Numbered from the stretch's first letter, positions 44,582 through 56,117 are shown. The stretch: 64,000 bases of DNA from Panagrolaimus kolymaensis (GCA_028622995.1 JAJQJQ010000003.1:4030001-4094000), one strand, 5' to 3'. Made by a program: numbers and translations. The notes: generated by a model not told the origin, from the letters alone.

Positions 44582-47500
44582 ATGGCGGATCTCGAAGCAG
44601 TTCTTGCCGATGTTTCCTATTTAATGGCAATGGAAAAAAGCCGAAGTCAACCGGCAGCTCGTGCATCTAAAAAGATTATCCTTCCAGATCCAAGGTAAAT
44701 ATTGTTCTTTTTTGTATTTTAATTATCTTAATTGCATACATTCTTCTATTCTTTTATTCTTTTGTTTTTCAGTGTACGAAGCATTATGCAAAAGTATTTA
44801 GAAAAAACGGGTGAAATAAGATTTGAAAAAATATTTAATCAAAGATTGGGCTTTTTACTTTTAAAAGATTTTGCTGAAAATGTATCAGATACCTCTTGCC
44901 CGCAGATTAAATTTTATGAAGCAGTAAGGAATTTTTTGTCTTTGGAGCTCTGTTTTTATTTTTATTAAAGAATTTATTTTCTTTAGATAAAAGAATACGA
45001 AAAGCTTGAAACACCGGAAGAAAGATTAGCTAAAGCTCGCGAAATTTATGATCATCATATTATGGTTGAAATGTTGGCACATTCACATGTCAGTTGTCTT
45101 TCTTCTCACTTTTTTCTTTCTTAAAAAAATCAATCATTAAAATTTAAAAAATTGATAGATTATTAAAAAACATTTTTTTAGAATTACACTAAAGAATCAC
45201 TTCAACATGTTCAAAGAAATTTAATGAAAAATATTGTTCCAGTAGATCTTTTTCATGTTGGTTTCATTTGCATTTTTTTCTTCTCATTATTTTTTTTGCT
45301 CTTTGAGCAACAACAACTCTTCTTTCCTTTTTTCGTTTTTTTGAATGCTATTGCTTTTGTTGATATAATTTTCTTCTTTATTTTTTGCTGCGCCAAATGT
45401 CACTTATTTATATACTTGAATGCCAAAAAATGTGAGAGAGTCTTCATTAATTCGTGAAGCCAAAAGCATAGACATATATACACCAGATACATCTATCTAT
45501 GTATATATTTACATGAGCTTCACGCTCTTTGTTTGCAAAAAAAAAAATATTGATTTCTTTTTAGTTTTTAAAATAAAAAAGCAAAGGAGAGAAGAGAGAA
45601 AGCAACTAAATGGATATTTTTTTTATTTGAGATAAAACTAAATTAAACCAAAATCAAAACCAAATTTATTTGGTAAAAGCTTTTTCGATTGCTTCGTTAA
45701 GACAAAACATTATAAATTTATTTAAATTTTTTAAATCATTAATAATCCCTTTTAAGCAACTTTTATCCTTTTTTTCTTGAAAGTGAAGTTTTACGCATTT
45801 ATAAAAATTACTGGAATCTGTATTATTTATTTTGTTGGAAGGCACAACAAGCACGCAATTGGCTTCTTTTAAAACGGCACACAATAAAGTAAAAAAATTT
45901 CCGCACTTTTTTTTATTTCATTCAAAACGGAAACCAAGAAAAAAGGGAAGAAATATACAACTAAAAAAGTAAACTTTGAAAGGAATGAAAAAAATAAAGT
46001 AAAAAGGAAAGCTTGCGTCATTAAAAAATCACAGCGGAGGCGCTAAAACTTAAAATAAATAAGAAGAAAAAAGAGAGTTAAAAACACACAACAAAATGGT
46101 GTGAGTTTCAAATATCACGAGAGAGAGATTATTATTTTTAGCCATATGTTATGGAAATTTGTGAGCAGCTTAAAGAAGAAGTATTTCCCAAATTTTTGGA
46201 AAGTGAAAAATTTACACGTTATTGCCAATGGAAAAATCTTGAATTAAATATGCAATTAACTATGAATGACTTTAGTGTACATCGAATTATTGGTCGAGGT
46301 GGATTTGGTGAAGTCTTTGGTTGTCGCAAAGCTGATACGGGGAAAATGTAAGAAACGGCAAAGAAAAAAATAACATAAAAACATAATAATAATTTTAGGT
46401 ATGCAATGAAATGTTTGGATAAAAAACGCATTAAATTAAAGCAAGGTGAAACTCTAGCCCTTAATGAACGAATTATGTTGAGTTTAGTCAGTACTGGAGT
46501 AAGTTACTTTAAAGTTTAAACCACTAAAAAAATTTCAAAATGCAATAAAAAAGTTATTTTTTTAGCAAGATTGTCCATTTATTGTATGTATGACTTATGC
46601 GTTTCAATCACCAGATAAACTTTGCTTTATTTTGGATTTAATGAATGGAGGAGATTTGCATTATCATTTATCTCAACATGGAGTATTCAGCGAAAATGAA
46701 GTTTTATTTTATGCTTCTGAAGTTATTCTTGGCCTTGAACACATGCATAATCGATCGGTCGTTTATCGTGATTTGAAGCCGGCCAACATTCTCCTCGATG
46801 AAAATGGACATGTTCGAGTTTCTGATTTGGGTTTAGCTTGCGATTACTCCAAGAAAAAGCCACATGCCAGTGTGTAAGTCTATCCTCTCTTATATTTACT
46901 TCCATAATTTTTATTTGTAATTTCCTCCTTCAGTGGAACTCATGGATACATGGCACCTGAAGTTCTTGCTAAAGGTGTAGCATATGATTCCTCGGCAGAT
47001 TGGTTTTCATTTGGCTGTATGCTTTATAAGCTCCTTAAAGGACATAGCCCTTTTAGGCAGCATAAGTCAAAGGTGAGCATGGTGAGTGTCTTGCGTTTTT
47101 TTTATAATGCTTTTCTATTCCTCAATTGACACCTTGATTGCAACTTTGTTTTTTTTAATCCATCCCTAATCTTTTATGCTTCTAGCATTTTTTTTTTTGC
47201 TTTGCTTTTGCTTGTTTTTTTTTAAAAATCTAATAATGGTAATTTACATTTTTGTAAACTTTAACGCTTTTAAATAATAATAAAGCTTTAATCATTGTGT
47301 CATAACTTTTCCCTTTTTTGAAGAATCATTTGATGGCATTTTTTGTTATTTTTAGGATAAAAATGAGATAGATAAAATGACTATGACTCAAGATATTGAA
47401 CTTCCCGATCAAGGTTTTACTAACGAATGCAGAGATTTACTTGAAGGACTTTTAAAACGCGATGTTCATGAGCGACTTGGTTGTCGAGGAAAAGGGTAAA

Positions 47501-48526
47501 TAGCAAACTAACTTTTGCAAAAATCTTAAATTCTTAGAAAACATTTATTTTTAGAGCAGAAGAAATAGAAGATCATCCATACTTTAAAGGAGTCGATTGG
47601 CAAGTCATTTATCTTCGTCGCATGGCTCCTCCATTAATTCCACCAAGAGGAGAAGTTAATGCCGCTGATGCATTCGATATTGGAAATTTTGATGATGATG
47701 AAGTTAAAGGAGTTAAACTTGGAGAATCTGATAGTGAATTATATAAAAATTTTAATATTATCATTTCTGAGAGATGGCAAAATGAAATTGCTGAAACTGT
47801 TTTTGATGTGGTTAATCAGGATGCAGATAAAAGCGAAATGAAAAAGAAAGCCAAACAAAAGACTAAAATGAATGTTGACGAAAAAGGTAAACAAAATAAG
47901 CAAAAAAAAATTTGATATTAAATAAAGAAAGAAATTTTTTTTTATATTACAGATTCTGATGTCATCGTTCATGGGTATATTAAAAAGCTTGGTGGTCCTT
48001 TTACTTCCGCATGGCAAACAAAATATGGTAAATTGTATCCCAGTCGGTTAGAGCTATATCCAGAAAATCTTAGTGGAAAACCAGAGGTAAAAAATAAAAT
48101 AGAAACAATTAATTAAAGAATAACTAAATTTGTTACAATTTTCAGCTGCTTTTTATGGATCAAATTGAAGAAGTTATATCTGATTTACAACCAGTTAAAG
48201 GAGAACAAACCATTATAATTAAATTAAAAGAAGGTTTCAAAGAAACCAAAGTTATTCTCACAAATCAAGTAAGTCATCATTCTAAAATTTAATAATAAAT
48301 GGTTAAGTTGTTAATCCTTTTTTAGGATGAAATTTCATTAAAAGAATGGCTTACTTCTCTTCGAACTGCTCATCGCGTTTCCCAAGAATTACTTCAAAGA
48401 ATGGGAAGAAAGGCGATTAAAATATACGGTGTAAATCATGATCCAATGCTAACTGAAGCAGAAAGGCCAGGATCGGTAACTCGAGCATTTTTAAATCGAG
48501 CTTCATCAGTTGATTCCGGTATTTAA
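44582..48526 (+). CDS. grk-2: G-protein-coupled receptor kinase, GRK2/3 type
   Basis: It phosphorylates activated GPCRs; in C. elegans GRK-2 is needed for chemosensation. Thirteen exons give 707 aa, the length I recall for the C. elegans protein: 44582-44694, 44773-44923, 44987-45088, 45182-45256, 46142-46347, 46399-46498, 46566-46873, 46934-47072, 47356-47495, 47555-47886, 47953-48086, 48146-48268 and 48326-48526. It begins [20 protein letters not shown], the GRK2 N-terminal helix, followed by an RGS-homology domain to about residue 180. Kinase landmarks are GRGGFGEV (198-205), Lys220 in [15 protein letters not shown] (Asp318), SDLGL and APEVL. The PH domain covers about 556-655 ([21 protein letters not shown]). 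Intron 4 is 885 bases; most others are under 100. Confidence 0.96.
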
Positions 48527-49199
48527 CAAATTCACACATCTTTCATTTAAAAAAATATGTATTACATCTTTCCATTTTCATAACCTAATAGTTGATTCTC
48601 TTTTTCCCTTCCCTTTTGTTTTTATTTTTTCCAGGGTAGAATTCGTGTATTTGACATTTTAAAGTTTTTTTTCTTCTTCTAAATCATTTCAACTTTCGCA
48701 TCATTAAAGTTGTTTGTTAAAAATATGGTCTTTTTTCATTTGTTTTCATTCAAGAAAGTCATGATAAGCAACTAATCGTTAATTGCATATCAAATTATTG
48801 CTCTCTCACTCTCTCTTCTTTTTAAAATGACCTTTTTATAATTAAATTTGCGTCTAAAGTATTAAACCCTATATATATATGTATGTACCTATAAGAATTC
48901 ATTATTTGTTTTTTCAGTTTTATAATGATCTCATAATTGATTTTTTATATAAAGTATTCATAAATTCTTGTTCATATCCAATGCTTTAACAATTGTGGTT
49001 AATTATAAACACATTCAACATAAAAATGGATGCAAAAATAATTTTGCGAAAAGCTAAAACCAAGATACAATCTTGCGTTATGTATACACAAACACAAGAT
49101 AATGAAACCAGCAATTCAATCAACTTTATTACAATGAATTATAAACATGCAAAACAATAAATGTGTTGTAACTTTACTTCTAAATAACAAAAACATATT
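48527..49199. other. 3' flanks of convergent genes
   Basis: AT-rich sequence between grk-2 and the minus-strand gene ending at 49200. It has an (AT)n run at 48870-48885 and AATAAA near 49158. No gene is recognised. Confidence 0.5.
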
Positions 49200-49782
49200 C
49201 TAATCCCATCTATCTCTTCTGATCAACTCAAACATAGAATCTTCAACAGTGCGATGTTTATGAAGTAAATTACCATAATTAGCATAAGGTTTATAAGCAG
49301 ATCCATCTTCTTTCAAAACTTTTTGATTACCAGGCATTCGCTTCTGTTCTTCCATTTGCTTTGCAGCTTTAATTTGTTCATGAAAAGTGCCATGTTGACG
49401 GATATAAGGAGCTTCTTTTTCCTGAAAAACAAATCTTTATTACTGTTTTTCATATCCAAACTTTACTATCATATCGACATCTATCAACAAATTTTCGTAA
49501 AATAATGACTTACTTCGTCGAAATAAGGATTAGCAAGATGACGCATAACTTCATATTCACGAGCCATTTGATGTTGAAGAATTGCAACACTTCCAGGATG
49601 AATAGGAACTATTGGACGACCAGTACTAAAAATAATAAACAAAATTATTTAATGATAGAAAGATAAACAAGAACTTACGCTTTTTTTTTAGGCAAAGGTG
49701 GTCCACTATATCCAATTTGCCAAGGTCTACGATCCCAATGGACTTTATTCAAATTTTTCCATAAAAAATTTGACAATTTCAT
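49200..49782 (-). CDS. Small basic protein, function not recognised
   Basis: Three exons (49679-49782, 49514-49625, 49200-49421) give 145 aa. It begins MKLSNFLWKNLNKVHWDRRP and ends MFELIRRDRWD. It is rich in Lys, Gln, His and Trp, with no membrane span and no obvious signal peptide. Segments such as PIVPIHPGSVAILQHQMARE and RQHGTFHEQIKAAKQMEEQK look like a helical, RNA- or ribosome-associated small protein. A mitochondrial ribosomal protein is possible, but I cannot match it to a family. The gene model is sound: all junctions are gt..ag and in frame. The helicase fragment lies 355 bases upstream on the same strand. Confidence 0.7.
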
Positions 49783-49939
49783 TATAACAATATACAATAT
49801 AAGAAAATAACAAGCTTTAAAATAAGCTACAAAAGTTGGAAAGCAAAAAAAAACTTTGAAGAAAAAAAAGTTATTGAAAAATTTTTTTGGTTGTTGTATT
49901 CTTTCGTGTCAAGAAATGAGAGACATGCTTGAAGCAAAA

Positions 49940-50052
49940 AGGCTTTTATTGAAAGTAGCGCGGTAGCGCGGTAGCGCCGTTTTCTTTCGTGTTGGGACCA
50001 CTCCTTTTCATTTTTTCAATTATTGAAAGTAGCGCCGAAGGTAGCGCCATCA
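49940..50052. repeat. Degenerate repeat with GTAGCGCC motifs
   Basis: The phrase attgaaagtagcgc occurs twice (about 49957 and 50023), each followed by further gtagcgc copies. The phrase tttctttcgtgt also recurs here. The GC-rich heptamers stand out from the AT-rich surroundings. It may be a small decayed tandem repeat. Confidence 0.5.
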
Positions 50053-50136
50053 TTTTTTTGATTACTTTTTCACAGAATTAGGCAAATAATTAAAAAGGTT
50101 TTTTATTTTATAAATATGTTTATTGTTTGTCAATTA

Positions 50137-51357
50137 TTATTCACCTAAACGACGAGATTGTCCAATGCCACACCATTTTTGTCGTTGTTTCAAAATTTCT
50201 TTCATTTTCTTTTGAGTTTCAATTGAATCCAATCCAGTTTGATGAATGATATGATTCATAGGTTCACGAACAGATAAAGCTGATACCAGATAAATTGCAT
50301 ATGGCATTAAATCATGTTGATTGGCCATAGCAAGCATTTTAGCAAATGGTGGAGATAGCGGAAATAATGATAGTGTTTTACCAAGAGTTGTAATTCTTGC
50401 ATCTTTCTAAAAATTAAACATTAAAACCATGATCATAAACTGAAACCAACCTTTCCATCAGACGAAAGAGCTCCCATAAGCGTTAGTCGCTTCTCAGCAA
50501 TTTCCAATTGATCAGCTTGAGGTGGTGTTGGAAATGGAAAATTTGAAACTTTGACAATATTCATTGCTTTCAAGTGAAGAACAAGTTGATCCACAGGTTT
50601 GTTAAGAATTTCAGGTTGAGAAAAAGTTATAAAATCTTCAAACATTGCTGATGAATAAAGACGATAAGCATGTCCAGCTTGAACTCGTCCAGCTCGAACA
50701 GATCTTTGTTCAGCAGAAGCTTGAGAAATCCAATGAATATTGAATTGTGATACACCTGTAATTGGATCATAATCTCGTCGCTTTTCTTTTCCACAATCAA
50801 CGATATAACGAATATTTGGAATTGTGAGAGATGTTTCAGCTACATTGGTTGCGATAACACAAAGTCGAGTTCCTTCTGGTGGTGGTTCAAATACACGTTG
50901 TTGTTTTGCTGATGAAAGAAGAGAATACAGTGGAAGACAATAAAGTGGTGAAAGACCAGGCGGTGGTGGAGGTAAAGAACCATTAAAAAGATTTGAATCA
51001 TCCATATCATCATCAAGAAATCCACAATCTGCTGCACCAAATTCATCCAAATCAGCTTTGCCATCATCTGTTTCTTCTTTTGATGTTTGAGGTTTTCCAT
51101 CAAGAAGAGAATTCGCTTTATCAGAAAAATTTGATAATTTCACTTTTTCTTTTTCAGCCTTCTAAAAATAAAAACATTATTATCATCACATTCATTCAGC
51201 ATAAAAAACTACCATACATTTCGATCTTTCTTTTTAGTCAAATGTCCTTTAACTTGTTTTGCTTTCATTGGATATCGTTGAGTCAATAATTTTAACAATC
51301 GTTTAACTTCGTTTTGACCAGTAACGAACACCAAAATAGCATTCCAAAAATTATTTA
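50137..51357 (-). pseudogene. Fragment of a DEAH-box helicase (DHX37/Dhr1-like)
   Basis: DHX37/Dhr1 unwinds U3 snoRNA from pre-ribosomes. Three exons can be read on the minus strand (about 51218-51350, 50451-51161, 50137-50406). They hold only the second RecA domain and part of the next: motif IV region (ILVFVTGQNEVKRLL), an acidic insert, motif V ([16 protein letters not shown]), motif VI ([18 protein letters not shown]) and the start of the ratchet domain. Motif VI normally reads QRxGRAGR; here it is QRSVRAGR, with Val replacing the usual Gly. The ATP-binding domain is absent. The 3' end stops at RLGE just where a donor-like ggtgaata falls, and no following exon is found. The upstream break is beside the minisatellite. 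It is either a truncated copy or a gene broken by the repeat or by assembly. Confidence 0.7.
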
Positions 51358-51514
51358 GTACAGCTCTTAGTTGCTGTTTTGATTAAATTAATCGAAACAG
51401 CTTAAGCTCCTTCGCCACGTCAAGGCGGCTGTACTTTGAAGAAGAAAAGGGCTTTCGCCCCCACCAGTTAACAGGTGTATCCGAAGAATCTCCGAAGAGA
51501 TGGATGAAGAAGGC
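51358..51514. other. Left flank of the minisatellite
   Basis: Noncoding sequence between the helicase fragment and the array. It contains short stems such as gggctttcgccc (near 51448) and tctccgaagaga (51489-51500). The 29-bp block 51486-51514 recurs at 53435-53463 with two differences, so the array is bracketed by direct copies. Confidence 0.6.
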
Positions 51515-53435
51515 AACAACACATAAATGTGAAGGTAAGGCAGCAACACATATAAATATGTGAAGGTAAGGCAACAACGCATAAAGCGAAGGTAAGGCAA
51601 CAACACATATAAATATGCGAAGGTAAGGCAACAACGCATAAAGCGAAGGTAAGGCAGCAACACATAAATGTGAAGGTAAGGTAGCAACACATATAAATAT
51701 GTGAAGGTAAGGCAACAACACATAAATGTGAAGGTAAGGCAACAACGCATAAAGCGAAGGTAAGGCAGCAACACATATAAATATGTGAAGGTAAGGCAAC
51801 AACACATAAATGTGAAGGTAAGGCAGCAACACATATAAATATGTGAAGGTAAGGCAACAACACATAAATGTGAAGGTAAGGCAGCAACACATAAATGTGA
51901 AGGTAAGGCAGCAACACATATAAATATGTGAAGGTAAGGCAACAACACATAAATGTGAAGGTAAGGCAGCAACACATATAAATATGTGAAGGTAAGGCAA
52001 CAACACATAAATGTGAAGGTAAGGCAGCAACACATAAATGTGAAGGTAAGGCAGCAACACATAAATGTGAAGGTAAGGCAACAACACATATAAATATGCG
52101 AAGGTAAGGCAACAACGCATAAAGCGAAGGTAAGGCAACAACACATATAAATATGCGAAGGTAAGGCAACAACGCATAAAGCGAAGGTAAGGCAGCAACA
52201 CATAAATGTGAAGGTAAGGCAACAACACATATAAATATGCGAAGGTAAGGCAACAACACATAAATGTGAAGGTAAGGCAGCAACACATATAAATATGCGA
52301 AGGTAAGGCAACAACGCATAAAGCGAAGGTAAGGCAGCAACACATATAAATATGCGAAGGTAAGGCAACAACGCATAAAGCGAAGGTAAGGCAGCAACAC
52401 ATAAATATGTGAAGGTAAGGCAACAACGCATAAAGCGAAGGTAAGGCAGCAACACATAAATGTGAAGGTAAGGCAGCAACACATATAAATATGTGAAGGT
52501 AAGGCAGCAACACATATAAATATGTGAAGGTAAGGCAACAACACATAAATGTGAAGGTAAGGCAGCAACACATATAAATATGTGAAGGTAAGGCAGCAAC
52601 ACATATAAATATGTGAAGGTAAGGCAACAACACATAAAGCGAAGGTAAGGCAGCAACACATAAATGTGAAGGTAAGGCAACAACGCATAAAGCGAAGGTA
52701 AGGCAGCAACACATATAAATATGTGAAGGTAAGGCAACAACACATAAATGTGAAGGTAAGGCAGCAACACATATAAATATGTGAAGGTAAGGCAACAACA
52801 CATAAATGTGAAGGTAAGGCAGCAACACATAAATGTGAAGGTAAGGCAGCAACACATAAATGTGAAGGTAAGGCAACAACACATAAATGTGAAGGTAAGG
52901 CAGCAACACATATAAATATGTGAAGGTAAGGCAACAACACATAAATGTGAAGGTAAGGCAGCAACACATATAAATATGCGAAGGTAAGGCAACAACGCAT
53001 AAAGCGAAGGTAAGGCAACAACACATATAAATATGCGAAGGTAAGGCAACAACGCATAAAGCGAAGGTAAGGCAACAACACATATAAATATGTGAAGGTA
53101 AGGCAACAACACATAAATGTGAAGGTAAGGCAGCAACACATATAAATATGTGAAGGTAAGGCAACAACACATAAATGTGAAGGTAAGGCAGCAACACATA
53201 TAAATATGCGAAGGTAAGGCAACAACGCATAAAGCGAAGGTAAGGCAACAACACATATAAATATGCGAAGGTAAGGCAACAACGCATAAAGCGAAGGTAA
53301 GGCAGCAACACATAAATGTGAAGGTAAGGTAGCAACACATATAAATATGTGAAGGTAAGGCAACAACACATAAATGTGAAGGTAAGGCAACAACGCATAA
53401 AGCGAAGGTAAGGCAGCAACACATAAATGTGAAGG
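51515..53435. repeat. Minisatellite of hairpin-bearing 26-31 bp units
   Basis: About 68 units, estimated from length, in head-to-tail order. Three main versions occur: 27 bp with CACATAAATGTG, 31 bp with CACATATAAATATGTG and 26 bp with CGCATAAAGCG. Each is followed by AAGGTAAGGC and preceded by A(A/G)CAA. A mixed version (CACAT..ATGCG) also occurs. A segment of about 210 bp near 51570-51780, marked by a rare ggtagcaac variant, recurs near 53215-53420, so larger blocks have been duplicated. All three minus-strand frames are open through the array because the units contain no stop in that direction. Confidence 0.93.
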
Positions 53436-54175
53436 AATCTCCGAAGAGATAAATGAAGAAGGCTGACGCAAAATGAACCGAAGATTAACCAAAAAATTTA
53501 TCCGGTTGCTTGGGCTTAAGTGAAAACCAAAAAAGGAACGCTTAAAGATTCGCTTTTTGCTGCCAGAGAGACAAAGAAAAACCTTTACGCGCACCTTTTT
53601 GGCTTGAATTACAAAAAAAAATATAAATATTCTAACATAAATTTAGCTTTGACAAAAAACAAAGGCAAACTTTAATTTGGCTGAAATAGCTAGGTAGCTT
53701 ATAAAGTGGAAAAAGAAGGTGGTAATAATTTATTTTTACTTTATTATCAATTTTTATTACTCAATATTAGAAGAAGAAATTTGTGGAAGAAATTGAAAGT
53801 TTTAGAAGAAAATAAAAGAAGCATTTTTTATTTCATCTTTTTTGTTTCTTGATTTTTTGGTGTTAGGTATATGGAGCATGGTTAAAATTAATCATAAATG
53901 ATACGTTTCGTATCGAATTTTACATGCATGCATTTATTCTTATTTTTCACCTAAAATTTGTCCCTTTCACAATAATTTTATCATCTTGGAAGGATCAAAC
54001 AGTCGCTCCGCTAAATTCCCATACTTTTGGCGCGAAAAAAACATTTTTCGGTTTTGACCTTTTTTGCTGCAATTTTTTTCTTCAAACTTTGACGCTTGTT
54101 TGACATTTTTAATTGCTAGCTTCTCCGTCATTTTTTTATACCGACTTATTCACTTAACATTTTTTTAGCTCTAAA
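53436..54175. other. Intergenic, right flank of the minisatellite
   Basis: It contains the second copy of the bracketing block (to 53463), a GC-moderate stretch up to about 53600 and then ordinary AT-rich sequence. An acceptor-like ttttttag lies just before the ATG at 54176. No missing helicase exons were found here on the minus strand. Confidence 0.5.
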
Positions 54176-55392
54176 ATGGTTGAAATTATCGACTCAAATG
54201 GAAATCGTTGTATCGTTACTGATGATGAAGATCCTCCACCTCCACCATATTTTACACGAGGTTATAAGCGACGACTTGATGGTAATCCTGAAGAAAAAGA
54301 TCAGCAACACTTAGAAGTACAAAAGCAACATGAAGAAAAAAGGACAATTGCAAGAACTCCAAGAAAAAAAGCTAAAATCACACCAACACCAGAAAGTATG
54401 TAATCCGTTTTTATTATTGATTTTAATATTTTTATTTAGAGCTTGAACTTGAAAAACAACTTAAAGAAGAAGAAAAGAGGTAAGGTTTTGAAAGACAAAA
54501 GCACTGGGATATAAAGACAATTTTTAGACGAAAAAAAGAAGAAAGAGAAGCAGCAACTCAAGCTCGTCGTGAACAAAAAGAACTTCAAAAAGAAGCGGGC
54601 AGAAAAGCTAGAGAAGAACGTTCTCGTGTTAAACTAGAAAAAGAAGAAGCAGCTCGTCGAGCTAATGAAGAAAAGCAACGTTTAGCCGAAGAAATGAAGC
54701 TCCAACAAGAAAAACTTTCTGGTAATAATGTATTCCATGGTCCAAAATCTCTTTCAGCTTCTACTTCAGCTGTTATTCATGTTCTTTCTAACACAACTGG
54801 TTTTCGTTCGTCTCTTCGTGCGTTTGTTCCATCTTCGCCTCTTGTATCGCCTGAAAGTTCTCCTGTTCGTGAATATCCATCAATTAACAATGATGATATT
54901 TGTCAACATTTCAATGTCCCAATTTTTGCTCCTGAAAAAGGTGCTGATGAAGCTGTGGAAAAAGAAGATGCTGGTGTTGGAAAAGATGGTGACTATATTA
55001 AAACTAAAACGGTAGGTTTCTTTTTCTTTATATTTTTGATTTTTTTTTTGTTTGAAAAAATATACTTGTATCATTTGGTTCCAAACATTTTCTAACTATT
55101 ATTATTTTTAGATTACATTTCCTGACAAACTTGGTGGAATGATCATTGGTAAAGGTGGTGAAAGTATCAATCGCGTTCGTCAACAATCTGGGGCCGGAAT
55201 TGTAATTTCTCCTTCTGTTAGAAATCAAGATCGGGTAATCACTATTATTGGAACTCAACCGCAAATTCAAGCTGCACAATACATGTTGAATAAAAGGTAA
55301 TTCTTAATAGTTTTGCCTTACTTTATGCAAGTTTATTTTTCAGTATGAAATATGCGAAGAAAAGATTCAACCAACATGAACAACCTCGATAA
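54176..55392 (+). CDS. Single KH-domain protein, hnRNP K type
   Basis: Five exons (54176-54395, 54440-54479, 54528-55011, 55112-55296, 55344-55392) give 325 aa. The N-terminus is acidic and proline-rich (DDEDPPPPPYFTRGYKRR). A long charged coiled-coil region follows (about residues 75-155, repeated E/K/R/A such as REEERS-type runs), then a Ser/Pro-rich linker. The C-terminal KH domain covers about 249-310: ITFPDKLGGMIIGKGGESI, with the GKGG loop, then GAGIVISP and RVITIIGTQPQIQAAQYML. That is closest to the third KH domain of hnRNP K, but the other two KH domains are absent and the coiled coil is unusual. It probably binds C-rich single-stranded RNA or DNA. Confidence 0.82.
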
Positions 55393-55614
55393 TTACAAAA
55401 TTTTCAACCAATTCTTCGAGCTCAAAACCACTAACATTCCTGTTTATTTTTTTTCATTGTTAATTATTAGTATATCTTTATATGTATTTGTTTTATCAGG
55501 TTTCTATTGTTACAAAGAATAAACTAATTAACTGTAAAATTTTTGGAAGTGTTTTTAAAGTTTTCTCTTTAATGCAGCATTGCATACCAGCTTTTTTCTT
55601 CTGATATCATAGTT

Positions 55615-56004
55615 TCAGTTAATGCTGATTCTTGACGAGAAAACATCGTAAAATATGCAGGGAGGAAAAAAATGGTAAATGGAAGTAAAATTTTCATGAG
55701 TGGATACTTTCAAGCATCTTTGAAAATACCAATCCGTAATCAAATCATCTGAAACAAGGCTTGAAATAAATTCACATTTAAATGGTTTATAAAAAGTTTC
55801 AATTTTAACTTTTTTATTAATATCAAATATTCGAATCGCCGTTGATGATTCATCCGTTTTTAAAACCGATGATTCTAAAAAGTTTTCATCTTGGAGGTCG
55901 AAAAGTTGGCCAATTTTAATTTTATAATTTTTAGGATTATCACAAAAAATTGGCCGCATAAGTTTATGATGATCCATCAATTTTTTTGTTGCAACTTTTT
56001 TCAA
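55615..56004 (-). CDS. Orphan ORF, 129 aa
   Basis: A single-exon ORF beginning MKKVATKKLMDHHKLMRPIF and ending YDVFSSRISIN. Composition is mixed rather than A/T-tract-driven (Asp, Glu, Ser, Phe, Tyr, Cys present), which favours a real protein. I recognise no domain, and it has no signal peptide or membrane span. It sits head-to-head with the methyltransferase gene, 113 bases between ATGs, so the two may share a promoter. It could also be one exon of a larger gene. Confidence 0.45.
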   Translation of the reverse strand: MKKVATKKLMDHHKLMRPIFCDNPKNYKIKIGQLFDLQDENFLESSVLKTDESSTAIRIFDINKKVKIETFYKPFKCEFISSLVSDDLITDWYFQRCLKVSTHENFTSIYHFFPPCIFYDVFSSRISIN

Positions 56005-56117
56005 ATTTTTTTTTGATTGTTGTTGCTTGCTTGCTTTTTTTCTTCCTCCATTTTTTTAGTTAAATAAATATTTTGCATGGTTCACGTTTACTTGCCCAGG
56101 AAAGGGTTGATGAAAAA

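Noticed and set aside
51383..53594. Three minus-strand ORFs of about 680-710 codons
   Set aside because: They are the same tandem repeat read in three frames, with no nonrepeat domain. Listed as a repeat, with the open frames noted as a finding.
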